From Blastomyces gilchristii SLH14081 (lineage: Eukaryota > Ascomycota > Eurotiomycetes > Onygenales > Ajellomycetaceae), in the NCBI RefSeq assembly GCF_000003855.2, contig NW_003101672.1, positions 1,382,134 through 1,446,133 on the forward strand: a stretch of 64,000 nucleotides of DNA, in the 5' to 3' direction. Under the pieces are notes generated by a model, which was not told the origin of the DNA, did no database searches, and was given only the letters and a program-made list of their open reading frames with translations. Position numbers and translations under genes: made by a program. Positions 11,185 to 22,923 of this stretch are shown in pieces; the stretch's first letter is position 1, and each line of letters opens with the position of its first letter.

Positions 11185-13179
11185 CTATCTTCTAAACCTC
11201 ACTCTTACTGGTAAATCGTCTTTGACACAACCAATACCCTCTCCAGATCTGTACGCGCGCGTTCACCATTAACAGTCTCCGCCGCCGCACCTATCCCATC
11301 CCTTTTCTGCATCACGTCCCACTGTTCATAATTTAAAGTCAAACTCCAGCTCACGTACAGTAAGAACCGACGCGAGCTTCAGTTCCAACACCGCCAGTTC
11401 CTGCCCGATGCATTTCGTATTTCCCAGCTCGAAGGGTCGCCACACATTCTTAAGAGGATACAGAGCATGGCCCTCCGAAACCAGGAACCGATCTGGTATA
11501 AATTCCGTCGGGCGAGGCCACAGTTCTGGATGGATGTGAGTCATCGTCGGACTTGTTTGGATCTTGCACTCGTAAGTGGGATACCACATGCCGTCAAGCG
11601 AGAAGTTGAATCTAGCGCTGCCTTGCCGGAATATATTGGCTAGAGAATGGATGCGGAGCGATTCCTTGATGACTGCCGCCGTGTAGCGTAGCTCGTTCAC
11701 CTTATGAGGGCTTTCTTGGAACACCTTATTTGCTGATTTTGGGTCGGGGCCTAGCACTTCATGCTCTGCGCGTAGTCTTTGGAGGATGTCGGGGCCTTTG
11801 GAAATTTCGTAGAGTAATCAGCAACTAGGGTACATAGTCAGAACGCATATATGAAACAGGTATTTCTAGACGACTTTGCGGGTTTTGCAAGAAATGAAGT
11901 GATGGGGGAAATATAAATATATCAAACTAACATAGACTGAGCCGTGGTGTCATGACCAGCAAACAAGAACGCCTTTAAGTTGCTTATACTGATACAGATA
12001 AACTCGGGTGTTGGCTGCTGGCGGCGCTCTTTGAAGTCTTTGATAGCAAGATCGATAACTGTTTTCTGATTCTTTGATTCAAGAGTGTGTCGCTGAAGCG
12101 CGACTGAACCTGCGGCAAGAGAATATCTCGCATAGTTGCGGCATTTTCCGATACAAAGTGCTTATTTATATTCAGGGGTAAGCCGTTCCAACCTGGTCCT
12201 GATGTTCTTGAGCTTAACGCGCGAAATCAAATTTCTCAGAGCCGTAAGCAGTGGCCCAGGACCCGTTGTTTGCTCGTGGAGATGAAGATCACTATTATTG
12301 CATGTCTCGTCAGCGTTAGAAAGGAGGAAGTGGAAAAGGGAGGCCCCCTGCTGTCCGGAGTAATAGGAAATGGTAGGGTCTTACAGTGCAAATCTTGAAA
12401 TGACATCAAAAGTCAGAGCAACCGCTCCATCGTACAGGGTAAACATACTGCCCCACTCAAGACTGTCCGCATCCGCAGTGTCTTTCAATTTTTGAGCAAA
12501 GATGGAAACCTCCTCCAGGACGGTGGGCATGTTTTGAATGACGTTCCGAGACGAAAACCCCGGATTCAGCCGAGAGCGCCATACTTCATGGTCAGCCATG
12601 TTCATCGATATCAAGTCAATACCGTCTGTCACCGGTGTTAAAGCCCATCCGAACATGGGATGCCTCGGCTGAGGTGTTTCTTGCGTAAGTTGCGAGCAGA
12701 GCTCAGGATCGATAACCGTGATTATAGGCTGAGCCATGAAGGGCCACACCATCCATATAGATCAATGGCGGACACTTTTTCGCGCCGGGGAAGTATTTCT
12801 CCCAGTTTTGGACTATCTTCATCGTGGAATACGAGCGATGAGCGTCGCTTGGTAACCCTTCGCTCAAGCTCCTCATCAATGGGAGATGACCGAGGAATGG
12901 TGAATAAGGCTAGATGATGGGCCATGATGGATGTCAGCCTCAACCCTGGTGTTGGATGTTTGCTACAGCTACCAGTCCTACCGTCGGCTTTGGGAATTGA
13001 GGTATTAGATAACGCCCAAGCAAGCATTTGACTTCACCCACAATCCCGCTGACCTTCATTCTGTAGAACCTCCGCCGGATCGAAAATCCCCGCATGAGAA
13101 AACGTGCTAGGAATGTTGCAACCACAGCAAGCCCGCCTACAGCTATAATAAGCTTAGGTGTACTGGATGCGATAACCAT
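11185..13179 (-). pseudogene. Cytochrome P450 pseudogene (five lesions)
   Basis: The ancestral protein was a membrane-anchored heme-thiolate monooxygenase of the ascomycete secondary-metabolism type. The order is still complete. There is a hydrophobic N-terminal anchor followed by RRRFYRMK (near 13179-13060). PFLGHLPLMRSLSEGLPSDA follows near 12900, then a segment ending PPLIYMD (near 12752). After that come VWPFMAQPIITVIDPEL and NMADHEVWRSRLNPGFSSRN, the I-helix FAGHDTTA (near 11950), the K-helix KESLR, the heme loop FELGNTKCIGQELA (near 11410), and a C-terminal segment with NYEQWDVMQKR ending at TAG 11187-11185. The frame breaks at about 12751 (one extra G), 12190, 12085 and 11335. A TGA at 11820-11818 replaces the Trp expected in a C-W-L-L-Y context. 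None of these positions offers a usable intron. Plausible remaining introns lie near 13040-12920, 12380-12290 and 11930-11826. Confidence 0.88.
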
Positions 13180-14178
13180 GTTGAGGGTTTGTCACTATTT
13201 TTTGACCTCTGGAGAAGTGATAAGACGGTACTTGTGATGTCATGAGCTCAACCTTTTTTTCATGTAAAATATTGAGCTTTCAGACACAGACTCCCTTGAG
13301 CTGCTACAGGAACCACCTATATAGCAGACAAAGTAAATTAAAGTTCTCCAAAAATAGCCCTAGTTACAGAGCCAACTTCGCGCCCTTGTAAGCTCTCAGC
13401 CCCTGCTTCGCCCACAGATATATTTTCAAGTTCTTTAAATCCGAAGCAGCTGCTGATCAAGCGCGGAAGGACGAGGGTCCGGAGCGTCAACATTCGGAGA
13501 GTTTCTAATCAAACAGCCAGAGGTACCATCAAAGCAAGGAACTCCTGTCCCAAGAACCTTGGGAGCAGTGTTCTCCCTCCTGCTGGGAGAAAGGTGGGAA
13601 ACGGGCATCAGAAGAGCATGTTATGAAACTTTTATTCTCATTTGCGCGTGTTTGAGGACAGTTTCTCTCTCGTTGAAATGACGTGAATACCCGCCCAATC
13701 AAGCAGGATTACCAGGCAAGCCTGTTTCACAAGGAAGAAAACGAAGAAAACGAAGACAGCAATATTAAAGAGTTGAAGACGAGGAGGTTGAAGGGACCTT
13801 ATGCAGATTGCCTAATATGGCTTATTTAGTCCAGCCTAATGGAGTGGAATTCAAGCATCTGGTGTGTGCTATATGTGGCTACCTGACTACATATTGGGTT
13901 GGGATAAAGATATTCACTTCTACGTGCAATACAATACAAGCTTTGCAACGTGGAATAGCGGCAACTTGTCTAAGGACATGTAGGGTAATGAGACAGTCTT
14001 ACTGTCAGATCCATCGAGTCTAACCTCTGAAAGAATGAGTTGAGAAACAAATGTATATTGTTTCAAGATATATCTAACACTAACAAAAATTAAAAATATG
14101 TTAATCACCCTCTAAAAAAGAAGGAAAGGAAAAGGAACAAAAAATATATGTGAGATCATGAGGAAATGGAAATGGAAA
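13180..14178. other. Gap between P450 relic and monooxygenase
   Basis: About 1 kb upstream of the P450 relic and downstream of the flavin monooxygenase, both on the minus strand. It holds AT-rich sequence and a few A-rich repeats (GAAGAAAACG units near 13733-13752). No coding frame is supported. Confidence 0.5.
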
Positions 14179-16206
14179 TCAACTAATCAAAGCCCTCAGT
14201 TTCACCAACACCAAGGAACCCCTCCTAGCCAACAAACCCCAGGTTCCCAACAGCCCGATCATGGTCACCAGCCATGTCCGATACGTAAAGAGAGATTCCT
14301 CCCTCACACGCCCCACATATGTCTTCTTCTGCCTCACCCGCAGCTGCTGCGCACCATACCCATCCAATATGAAGTCGGCCCAATTAACCCTAGACAGAAT
14401 CTTCTGATACTGCACCACAGTTCCCGACCAGTTATTTGTAACCTTGCCGTCCGCACGCTTATACCAGCTTCGACAGCTCGGATGCGCAAACGATGTCGTC
14501 TCAAGTGTACTCTGTAGCTCGTCGTTAAAAGTATCAACACGCTTGGGATCCGGTAAGATCGCGAGCGATCCGCCTACTTGGCGTGCTTTGAGCACCGCGT
14601 TGATCATCGCCTGAATGTACTTGGTCTGCGCCTCGATCATAAGGATTATAGAGTTGTGGCCTAGGTTCGTGTTGGGGCCATAGAGCATGCCGAAGTTGGG
14701 GAGGGATTCGACGGTAATTCCGTACAGGGCGCAGGCGCCATCGGACCATATATCCGAGAGCGCTCGGCCGTTTATCCCGTAGACCTGGATCGGGTGCATG
14801 AATTCAACAGTGCGGAAACCCGTTGCTAGTACAATGACGTCGAATTCGTGCTCGGCGCCGTCCACTTTGATGCCATTCTTGGTAATTTGGGTGATGGGGC
14901 TTGTTTCGAGAGTGACGTTGTCGCGTAGGAAGGTTGGGAAGTAGTCGTCGCTGATAATGACGCGCTTGCAACCTACTGGGTAGTCGGGGACTAGCTTTTC
15001 CCACAGTTCCGGGCGGTTGGGGAGTTGTTTCTTCATCAATTCCAGGCTGGCTGTGCGGGCATGCGTCGCGTATTTCGAGTCCTGGTCCGCAATGGCGCCG
15101 TGGAAATCCTCTCTCAGGTCCATCATCCAGCTACGTAATTTCCAAAGGGAAGGCGGGAAGTATTGAAATAGTGCCCTAATAGGCTTGGGGATCGCAGTAT
15201 CTAATCTCGGTACAACCCAGTTAGGTGTTCTTTGAAATACAGTTAGCTGAGCGACGTCAGGAGCGATTACTGGGATTATCTGAGCAGCCGTTGCCCCTAC
15301 AGAAATTTTTATCAGCTACTACATCTGTGCAAGAGGAGAGAAAACGGAAATCAAAAACACGAAAACCTTACCATTCCCGATAATGCCAACCCGCTTTCCC
15401 TTGAGATCATAGGTCCAATCCCACCGAGCAGAATGAATGATCTTTCCCTGGAAACCTTCTATTCCTGGAATTGACGGATAGGCGGGCGAATTGAGCTGGC
15501 CAACGGCAGAAACAAGGAAATCTGATGTGAGCGTATATTGGTCTGTAAATTCCGCGTCTTTCGACTCGCCTGCTACTTTTATCGCGGTCCGCCATTTGCG
15601 GGTTTTGTCGTCCCATCTGGCTTCCTCGACGGCGGAATTGAAACGAATGAAACGGAACAGCTGGTACTTCTCGGCTACAGTATGAAGGTACCTCTGTGAT
15701 AGCTTTAGTTAGAGTCGGAAAAACGAGAATCAGATGTCGGTAAAGGGAGAGTGGGCACGCCTCGTACAAGAATCTCCTCCTGGCCGGGGTACAGCCTTGT
15801 CCAACTCGGGTTTTGTTCAAAAGAATAGCTGTAAAGATGAGAGTTGACTGGCCTGATATTAGCAAGAAAAATCCCAAATTGAACGAGAACAAGGCATTTC
15901 TTGAAAGTAGAAACATACTGTCACAGCAACAGCCTGGATATTTGTTATCGCGCCATGTCCCACCAAGTCCTCCGCTCTTTTCGAGGATTACGAAGTTGTG
16001 AATATTATTATTCAACAAACTAATAGCCGTGCACATACCTGTTGCGACGCGGACGGGGTTAGCAACTAAGCTTCCGGTACATATAAAGGATGAGTCCCTT
16101 GGATCTCTAACATACCAGAAATACCAGCGCCAATAATCACCACAGCGGCCTCTGTGTAATTATTATTCCCCACCTCCTTTTGAGGATAGCATTTGTCTGA
16201 CACCAT
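14179..16206 (-). CDS. Baeyer-Villiger-type flavin monooxygenase
   Basis: FAD/NADPH-dependent enzyme expected to insert oxygen next to a carbonyl (ketone to ester or lactone) or oxidise a heteroatom. Five exons: 16206-16116, 16038-15919, 15847-15768, 15693-15372, 15296-14179, all in frame, 576 aa. The FAD Rossmann motif GAGISG is at residues 26-31. The type I BVMO fingerprint F-x-G-x3-H-x3-W is at about residues 178-188 (FQGKIIHSARW). The NADPH Rossmann motif GIIGNGATAAQ lies near residue 200, and LATGFRTVEF later. The C-terminal ~30 residues contain a hydrophobic segment (TWLVTMIGLLGTWGLLARR) that may anchor it to a membrane. No lesion is visible, unlike the P450 relic 1 kb downstream on the same strand, so the pair looks like a reduced specialised-metabolism locus. 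Substrate cannot be inferred. Confidence 0.93.
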
Positions 16207-18014
16207 GGCTATTTTACTCTAATAATGTTTACGGAAGGAACCGCAGGAGAGGGAAAAAAGCGAGAAAAGAAAGAAAGGCAGCAAATGCCCCTAGCTCAGC
16301 CGGGAGATATTTCAAATATTTGAAAGAAAGTGTTCAACAGAGTCAATCGACGACCCGATTGAGGCTCTTGACAGATGATGCAGCTGCAGGCAGTTATAAA
16401 GAACCACAGCTACGCATCACTGCAGCATCACAGGCCCATTAATTCTGACTTACCCGAGCCGGCTAATAATTAATCTTGAGCCCATCTCCACAAACTCCCT
16501 GGGAAAATCCTCTACATCTCATCAGAGTGAGCCACCTTCTTTCTTGAGGGGAGGGCGCTATGGACGGGGTAACAGGGTGGGGATCCCCATGATCCGAGGA
16601 AGCTATCAAGCTCCTGGTTCTTCTTGCTGTAGGTGGCTTTAGCCAAGGTTGAAAAGGCCGAGGGGCCTCATCCTGATCCGATAGGATGTCCGAATACAAG
16701 GAAACCCGAAAGGGCCGACATATTGATGGCTTCCCGTAAGCTTTTTGGTGCTTGGGCTTCAATCATCACGAGCAATAGTGAGCTAGCTCCCAAGTGTCTT
16801 GTGCATGCGGCTTCATGGCCGTAGTAAATGGCCGGGTATCTAGATGTCTGCCATGGACAAACATGCTGGATATCAACAGAAGTCTAGGGGCGCGTGGCAT
16901 ACTATACTAGGGAGTACGGGGTAGCTGGTTAGAGTTCGGTGATGGGGCTGGTTTGGAGCGGTGAAGCGGGGAGCAGCAAACCCGAGCCGAGGCTAATATT
17001 CCAAGGATATTACGGCGGCAGCCTATAACGACATTTGAGTCAAATGGAGGCTGCCCTGCCGTAGATATAATAATAACCACGCACTCGGCCTTGGTGAAAT
17101 AGTAGGAGCCGATGAGGACTCGAGGGAGGAGGGACTGCAATCGACAGGGACCGGCTTAAACCTTGGAATGTATGTTATATATATACGCACCACGGTTTTT
17201 TTCCTTGGAAGGAAACGAAGGCTCCTACTCAAGCACTTCACTGGTGGGAAGGGGTAAATTTTAAATGAACGAAAACTAAATAAAAAGAAGACGAGGAAAA
17301 AGAAAACATTAATTGCTACATACAGTACATACATACATACATCTATCAAATTCCTCCTATCCGAGCGATTTTGGGTTAGGGGAAGTTCCATACATCTCCC
17401 GTGTCAGGAGTAGGATTGGGAGAAAGTTTGATAGATATTTCATGGGTAGGGGCCGTTTGGACGTTGGCTGTGGGGGAATTTGCGGGGATATATAGTTGAT
17501 GGGAATAATGGGGGATAGGATATAGGGTCAACTGCAGATATTTCGGGTATTTAAGAAATGAGAACTCTGGATGGGGGGTTGTGTCCAAAGAAAAATACAC
17601 GAAGACAACAAAGGAAAAGGGGAAAGAAAAACAGAGGCTAGGGATATAGTAGATAAATGAATAGAGTGCCCAAATAACGCTATGCTAATGCTTAAAAAAC
17701 TGTACGCGAGAAGGGTAATTTGGAAAAGAATAGGATGGAATTACTTCTCTTGGGCTTTTTTTCTTTTCCTTTTTCTTTTCCTTTTTCTGTTTGAAAGGGA
17801 TGGGGGGGATCTTGTCTCTTTCGGTTTTCTAAAATATTAAGAAATTGAAATTTGGTGTTTTCTCCAGAGAGGAGAAATTAATCTTAACATTATGTCATTT
17901 TCAACGGACTTGTCAGTCAATCAGTGATTCATAAAATCCGGACGCTTCAAGTGTTTTCGACTCGACTCGGTCAAAGGAACAATTGATAAATTTTCCCTTC
18001 CGGACGGCTCTCGG
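16207..18014. other. Monooxygenase promoter and 3' flank of Tos4-like gene
   Basis: 1.8 kb with no supported gene. It carries an ACAT tetranucleotide repeat near 17322-17342, TTTTC/CTTTT-rich sequence near 17755-17790, and AT-rich DNA. Open frames on both strands are short, lack ATG-led conserved sequence and are compositionally biased. The distal part is probably the 3' UTR of the next minus-strand gene. Confidence 0.55.
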
Positions 18015-19655
18015 CTATTTGGGTTTCCGCCAGTAATATTGCTATCTCATGAACTTGAGTTAACAAAACTATGGAAAAATAAACGAAATGGGACATAGAA
18101 AATGGGACACGGGAATGAGAAAGATGGGCGATTTAAGTGGAGTGTCTCGAACCTTGTGTTGTTTTCTGCAACTCCGCAACCCAGGTTTCATCAAGTCATT
18201 AACAACAGCCTCCTTTCGCTTTTCATCCTCGTCCAGGTCGGGAATGTAGTAAAACTCGCTTTCCAAGGGTTTGCCTGCAGCGTCTTTACCTTCCCGGCTC
18301 ACTTCCCCAATGCAAGCGACTGTGCCGATGATAGATTTGATCTCCGGGATAGAAAAAGCGCCATTACTTGAAGGGGCCTTCTTCCATAGCTCTGAGGGGA
18401 GTTGGCTGATAATCGTCGAGAGTGGGGTTGATGACAATCGAGAAAATGCGAGCTGATTTACAACGTGGTTCTGTACTTTATGCTTGAGAGTATGCTGGTT
18501 ATCCTCGGTTTTGGCAGGTTTAGTTGTGGTGGTGCTCTGGCGGGGTGAAACAACATGTTTTCGAGTATTGACAAGGGGAGATCGAACAGGAGAGGTGCCT
18601 GCGTTGAATGAAGCCATACGGGGAAGGATATTATCCCCAAAGGGGCCAAAAGAATGGACGATCGGGTCGTTTTCTTCGTCATGTTCTGATAGCTCTTCGA
18701 CCTTCCCATCGCAAGAGCTAGTCATGGAGTTCTGAAGATTCCCATTATTGCAAGGGCTCGAAGCTACCTCTATAAGCTGGGAGACGGACTTGAAATCCTT
18801 TTGACGAGTGGGAGATGGTTCATCTTCATATACAACCACGGCACTATGCACTGAGCGGCTGGGAGTCAACAAAGGGGTTTCAGAAGGTTGGAGAGCTTGA
18901 ACAGCAGGAGACGGAGATACTGGGGAAGCGAGTCGTCCACGGCTTCGTAGAGGGCTGGTTGGGAGCGGGTGCGAGGCAGTACGAGGTTTTCTCACGGGGG
19001 AACTCTCTTCCCAGGTCTGATCGGACGTAGTAGTCGAAGCAGAGTCCTTTCGCTCGTGCCTGGGCCACTGGACTAACACTCGTGCATCTTGCACGTCGAT
19101 CATTACATCTGCGTCTTTGATATCAGAGGTGAAAGTTTTGCCCTTGTTCAATTCATAAGTTTTTCCTTGACAATGCAATTTGATTCCATTCCACCCAGTA
19201 CAAAGAATCTCAATCCTATCTCGATCAAACGGGTTTGTCGAAGGCTTATATGTGGCTTGAACATGGATTCGCGAAATCAATCGACTGGCTGACAGTTGAA
19301 AATGGCAAGAGGCGCTTGATCTACCCATCAGAATGGACTCCCCTGACAGCGGTAGCGTTACCGAAGGCACAGTCGCTAATGGAGCTCTTTCAGAAACCAT
19401 TGAGTGTGTTCGCTTAAGGCTCGGGCGAGCTGCCTGCACGCGAGGAGGGGAGGAGGTCAAGATTGCGGTAGAAGAGGTGGGAACTGGGGTTGGATATGTC
19501 GACGCTTCATCACCGGACTCGCGTGCCAGACGTTTATAGGGACGAGGCAAGGACGGAGAAGACGAGGGTTCGAAGGCCGGGAGAAGAGAGGCAGGCCTCT
19601 TCACGCCGGCGATGGGAGACAAGAGGGTGTCTGCTCTCGGGGGAGAGGACTCCAT
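18015..19655 (-). CDS. FHA-domain protein, Tos4/Plm2-like
   Basis: Putative chromatin- or transcription-associated phosphopeptide reader; yeast Tos4 and Plm2 are FHA proteins regulated at G1/S and after DNA damage. Exon 1 is 19655-18153 and exon 2 only 18041-18015, total 509 aa. The start MESSPPRADTLLSP is chosen because sequence upstream in the same frame is Phe/Leu-rich and looks untranslated. The N-terminus has GVKRPASLLPAFEPSSSPSL, then a basic Ser/Pro-rich region. The FHA domain follows (ILMGRSSASCHFQLSASRLI then SRIHVQATY and GWNGIKL), carrying the conserved G-R-S, S-R-x-H and N-G elements. Next is a long Ser/Pro-rich linker and a conserved C-terminal block (PELWKKAP ... GLRSCRKQHK). 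Exon 2 encodes only QYYWRKPK and stop, a natural ending for the basic tail. The intron donor is GTTCGA. Confidence 0.85.
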
Positions 19656-20754
19656 TCTGAGCAATGAGGAGCCGGAACACGTATTAGTCGAGCAGTTTAT
19701 CCCTTCTAGAACCCTAGTCTCTGAAAAAATCGCGTCGAAGTCCACCAATTGCTCGTGGAACGGGCTATATAAAAAGAGGCTCACGCTTGGAACACTTTTA
19801 AAGTAGAAAAGACAAAAGCTTAGAACAAATGATATAATAGCAAATGATAGGACAAGAAAACCGAAAAGAAAAGCAAAAAAGAAGAAATACAGGAACCTCT
19901 CAGGAGGGAGAGGGCAGAGAGAAGAGAGAATTGGCGGATAGAGGAGGTTGTGTGGGAAATGGAAGCAGAAAGATGAGTGAGCAGACGCCAGGGCGAGAAG
20001 CACACGCTTGCTCGACTCTACGCGTGTCAACAGCTCCACCAGCCAGGGCTCGCGGTGCGCGGCTAAAAGCACTGCAAACAATAATGGATAGCAAATAGAC
20101 TGCAGGAGCCGGAACAGCCCAAAATATAAACCAGCCTCTCTTCTAATACTCTCAAGTCCGACAATATTAAACCTTCCCTGTGAATGTCTTCTCTTCATCC
20201 ACATCACTGGCAGTAAACAACCCGCCCCGGCTTGCTGCTAAGCGTGTATGGAAATCACGTGAAATTTGGTTTGCAATTTTAAATTGACGCTATTCCCTAA
20301 CAGGATGTTCTAATTTTGCCCCGCTATCACGTGCTCCGATCTGATAAGCAAAAAAGGCGAAAAAAACCACAGCCAGCAAGTTATCTTCTACAGCAGAAGA
20401 ATGGCGAAAATATCAGGAAAATAATAATACATCATTAGTAATACAAACAGCACCCGTAGACTATAAGAGGGTTACTCTGTGGATACCTGTGCTGTAACCG
20501 TCTAGTCGCATCACCACGTTTGTTGACTGTGCGTTGGTGCTGACCTGTCTAGATAGATATACGGAGTATATCCATCCATATCTATATCCGCACTCGCCCT
20601 CTCTCTAGATCAACTACCCACAGCATTTTTGGATAGGCCCTATTTATATGAACACTACTTCTCAGCAGAGAAACGTTACAGCCCTCGATCTTATTCTGGC
20701 GACTCTCATTTCGGATCCTAAGCCGCCTCCAACGCAAAATATTAGAACGATTTA
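19656..20754. other. Divergent intergenic region, Tos4-like / GT8
   Basis: Shared upstream region of two genes pointing away from each other. The first 500 bp on the Tos4 side is pyrimidine-rich on the coding strand, probably 5' UTR. CACGTG-like sequence occurs at about 20256 (TCACGTGA) and a related TCACGTG near 20328, candidate bHLH sites. No separate gene is visible. Confidence 0.5.
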
Positions 20755-21880
20755 ATGGGAGAACCTACTATTACCAACCCCGCGCGGGGAGTTGCGCCGA
20801 AAAAAGGTGAAGACCTGGCTTTCATAAAATAACTATTACTCTCTCCTGATTCCTGTATTGACAACTTTACTGCAGTATGGACCACTCTAATCACCAACTC
20901 CGACTACCTCCCGGGCCTCCTCACCCTAGACTACTCACTGAAAAAAGTCGGCTCCAAATACCCCCTCGTAGCGCTTTACACAGACTCCTTCCCACCAGAG
21001 GGACATTCGGCGTTACAAGTGAGGGGCATCCCAGCCAAGCATATCCCTTATCTCCTCCCTGCCGCCCACAAGGATTACAGTAATGACACCCGCTTCTACG
21101 ACTGCTGGAGCAAGCTAACTCCCTTCTCGCTTGTGGAATATGATCGCGTCGTCCAGTTGGACAGCGACATGCTGGTGCTGCGCAACATGGACGAGCTGAT
21201 GGAGATGGAGCTGGACGATCCAGCGCTGAAGGGGGAGGGCCTCCGCGTTTTCGCTGCGAGCCATGCGTGCGTGTGTAACCCGTTGAAGAAACCGCATTAT
21301 CCCAAAGACTGGTTCGCCGTTCCAAACCCCTTGCCAATTCCGCAAAAACCATACCTACCCAATACATGAAACAGCCCCCCGTTAACACAATCGCCACAGG
21401 ATCCCATCCAACTGCGCCCTGACAACCCAACATTCAGACCCTACCAGCGCGCAAACACAAGGCGCTCCCGCAACCGCTGGCCTAGCCGTGCTCAACGGAG
21501 GCCTCCAGGTCGTCAATCCTTCTACCGCTATTTACGAGAAAATCCTCGCCGTCCTGCAAACCCCGTCCTCAACATCCAACTACGCCTTCGCTGACCAGTC
21601 GCTGCTCTCAGATCTGTTCCCGGGTCGCTGGGTCCCGTTGCCGTATATTTATAATGCCCTGAAGACGTTACGGTGGGAAGGGGTGCATAGTGCGATCTGG
21701 AGGGATATAGAAGTTAAGAATGTGCATTATATTTTGAGTCCGAAGCCGTGGGATGAGAAGGAGGAGGAGAAGGAAAAGGAGAAAGCGCAGGTAGATGAGA
21801 CGCACCGCTGGTGGTGGAGGGTTAATAGAGAGAGATTGGAAGAGGAGGAGAAGAGCGGGATAAAGGCGGATGGTTTTTAG
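20755..21880 (+). CDS. Glycosyltransferase family 8 (glycogenin/galactinol synthase-like)
   Basis: GT8 enzyme expected to transfer a hexose from UDP-sugar; acceptor unknown. Three exons: 20755-20806, 20876-21311, 21400-21880, total 322 aa. VWTTLITNSDYLPGLLTLDY is the usual GT8 opening. The metal-binding D-x-D is VVQLDSDML (D113, D115). The segment NGGLQVVNPSTAIYEKIL and the FADQSLLSDLFPGRW region complete the catalytic core. The ending is a Glu/Lys-rich charged segment and then WWWRVNRERLEEEEK. Length fits fungal single-domain GT8 proteins. Glycogenin proper is usually longer, with a C-terminal glycogen-synthase-binding tail that I do not see, so a glycogenin role is unlikely. The second intron has a GTTCGC donor and a GTTAAC branch-like motif. 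Confidence 0.9.
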
Positions 21881-22320
21881 TAAGTGGTTATTTTTTTGGA
21901 TATTGTTGGATATCTATTGCTCTTTTTTTTTTTTCTGTCCCCTGGCAGCTTGGACTAGAAGATACCCTTTTAGCTCTGATTTTATCGATTTTGATACCTC
22001 GGGTTCGGATAGAGCAATTGAAAAGATTGAATGAGAGATTATATAAATTGATATTTCACGCTGGATATCTCCTTGTAGGTTAAAAGCGCCACATGCGATT
22101 TGCCTGGCTCTACATATTACCTCTAGTTATTTTCCCAAATGTGAACAGAATTCTACATGGCATCATATTATGGGACTAACCATAAAATCTTATTTTCCGC
22201 CAAGCCCAAATTCCCAGCTCCCAATTCCCGATTCCCGTTAGCATTCCAATTCTCATTTCCCAATAACCAAAAGACAGACGGATTTAAGAACACTACTGAA
22301 GGGAAAAAATCATAAATAAA
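21881..22320. other. 3' flank of GT8 gene
   Basis: 440 bp between two converging units, with a T-rich run near 21923-21935 and tandem CCCAATTC/TTCCCG-like repeats near 22206-22264. Nothing coding is visible. Confidence 0.5.
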
Positions 22321-22923
22321 TCAAGAAGCGCGGACAGTATCCCCAATTGGCTTGCCATGATACCACTGGGTAAATGTTTTGAAAGCTGCATCGTTGCCGT
22401 GAGTGAAATCGTACAGCTTGGTTGGACGCACGACCAGAGTCTCATCCTCGAAATATACTTCGAGTACTCGGGCTTTGAATCCCATGAGCGATATCAACAA
22501 AACCTATTAATACATTTGTTAGTGTACTGCATCCTCAAAAAAGGTCGGAATGAAGTGATCAAGAACTAGCTGCTAATGTGTATTTGTTAGATCCCCTGAG
22601 GCAACCGCGGCCACCGATAGGGGCTTACGCCGCAGAAAAAGATGCCACGTAGTAGCTAGATTCATAATAGTAACAACCAACTACTCCGAATACTACCAAC
22701 AGTATTCGCTTTCATGTAGAGGGGAAGGTAAATAGACATGTATTTGTACATGTACTGTACATACCGGCGAGATCATGTGAGAAGCGAACCGGGCCTGGCG
22801 AAACTGCCCATGCATAATTTTGAGGACGGGAAGCAATTCGCCGCGGAGGATTGTGGATTCTGTGGCCATCAAGCTATTATTGTACATGACTCCTTTGACG
22901 TGTGGGTGGGTCGAGCCATCCAT
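22321..22923 (-). pseudogene. Orphan gene remnant, two exons
   Basis: Two exons splice cleanly: 22923-22765 and 22503-22321, joined over a 261-bp intron (GTATGT...CACTAAC...TTAATAG), giving 113 aa. The sequence is strongly protein-like: HPHVKGVMYNNSLMATESTI, a Leu-rich stretch ending ARFASHMISP, then VLLISLMGFKARVLEVYFED, LVVRPTKLYDFT and WYHGKPIGDT before the stop. The ARVLEVYFED ... RPTKLYDF ... G-x-P-I-G-D-T pattern resembles an expanded fungal family of unknown function I have seen, but I cannot name it. Upstream of Met 22923 the same frame continues protein-like (TGLYEFN, stop, PQYGFYRLSD). This suggests an N-terminal part was lost and a TAA interrupts it. It may instead be a short intact gene starting at 22923. 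Confidence 0.55.
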
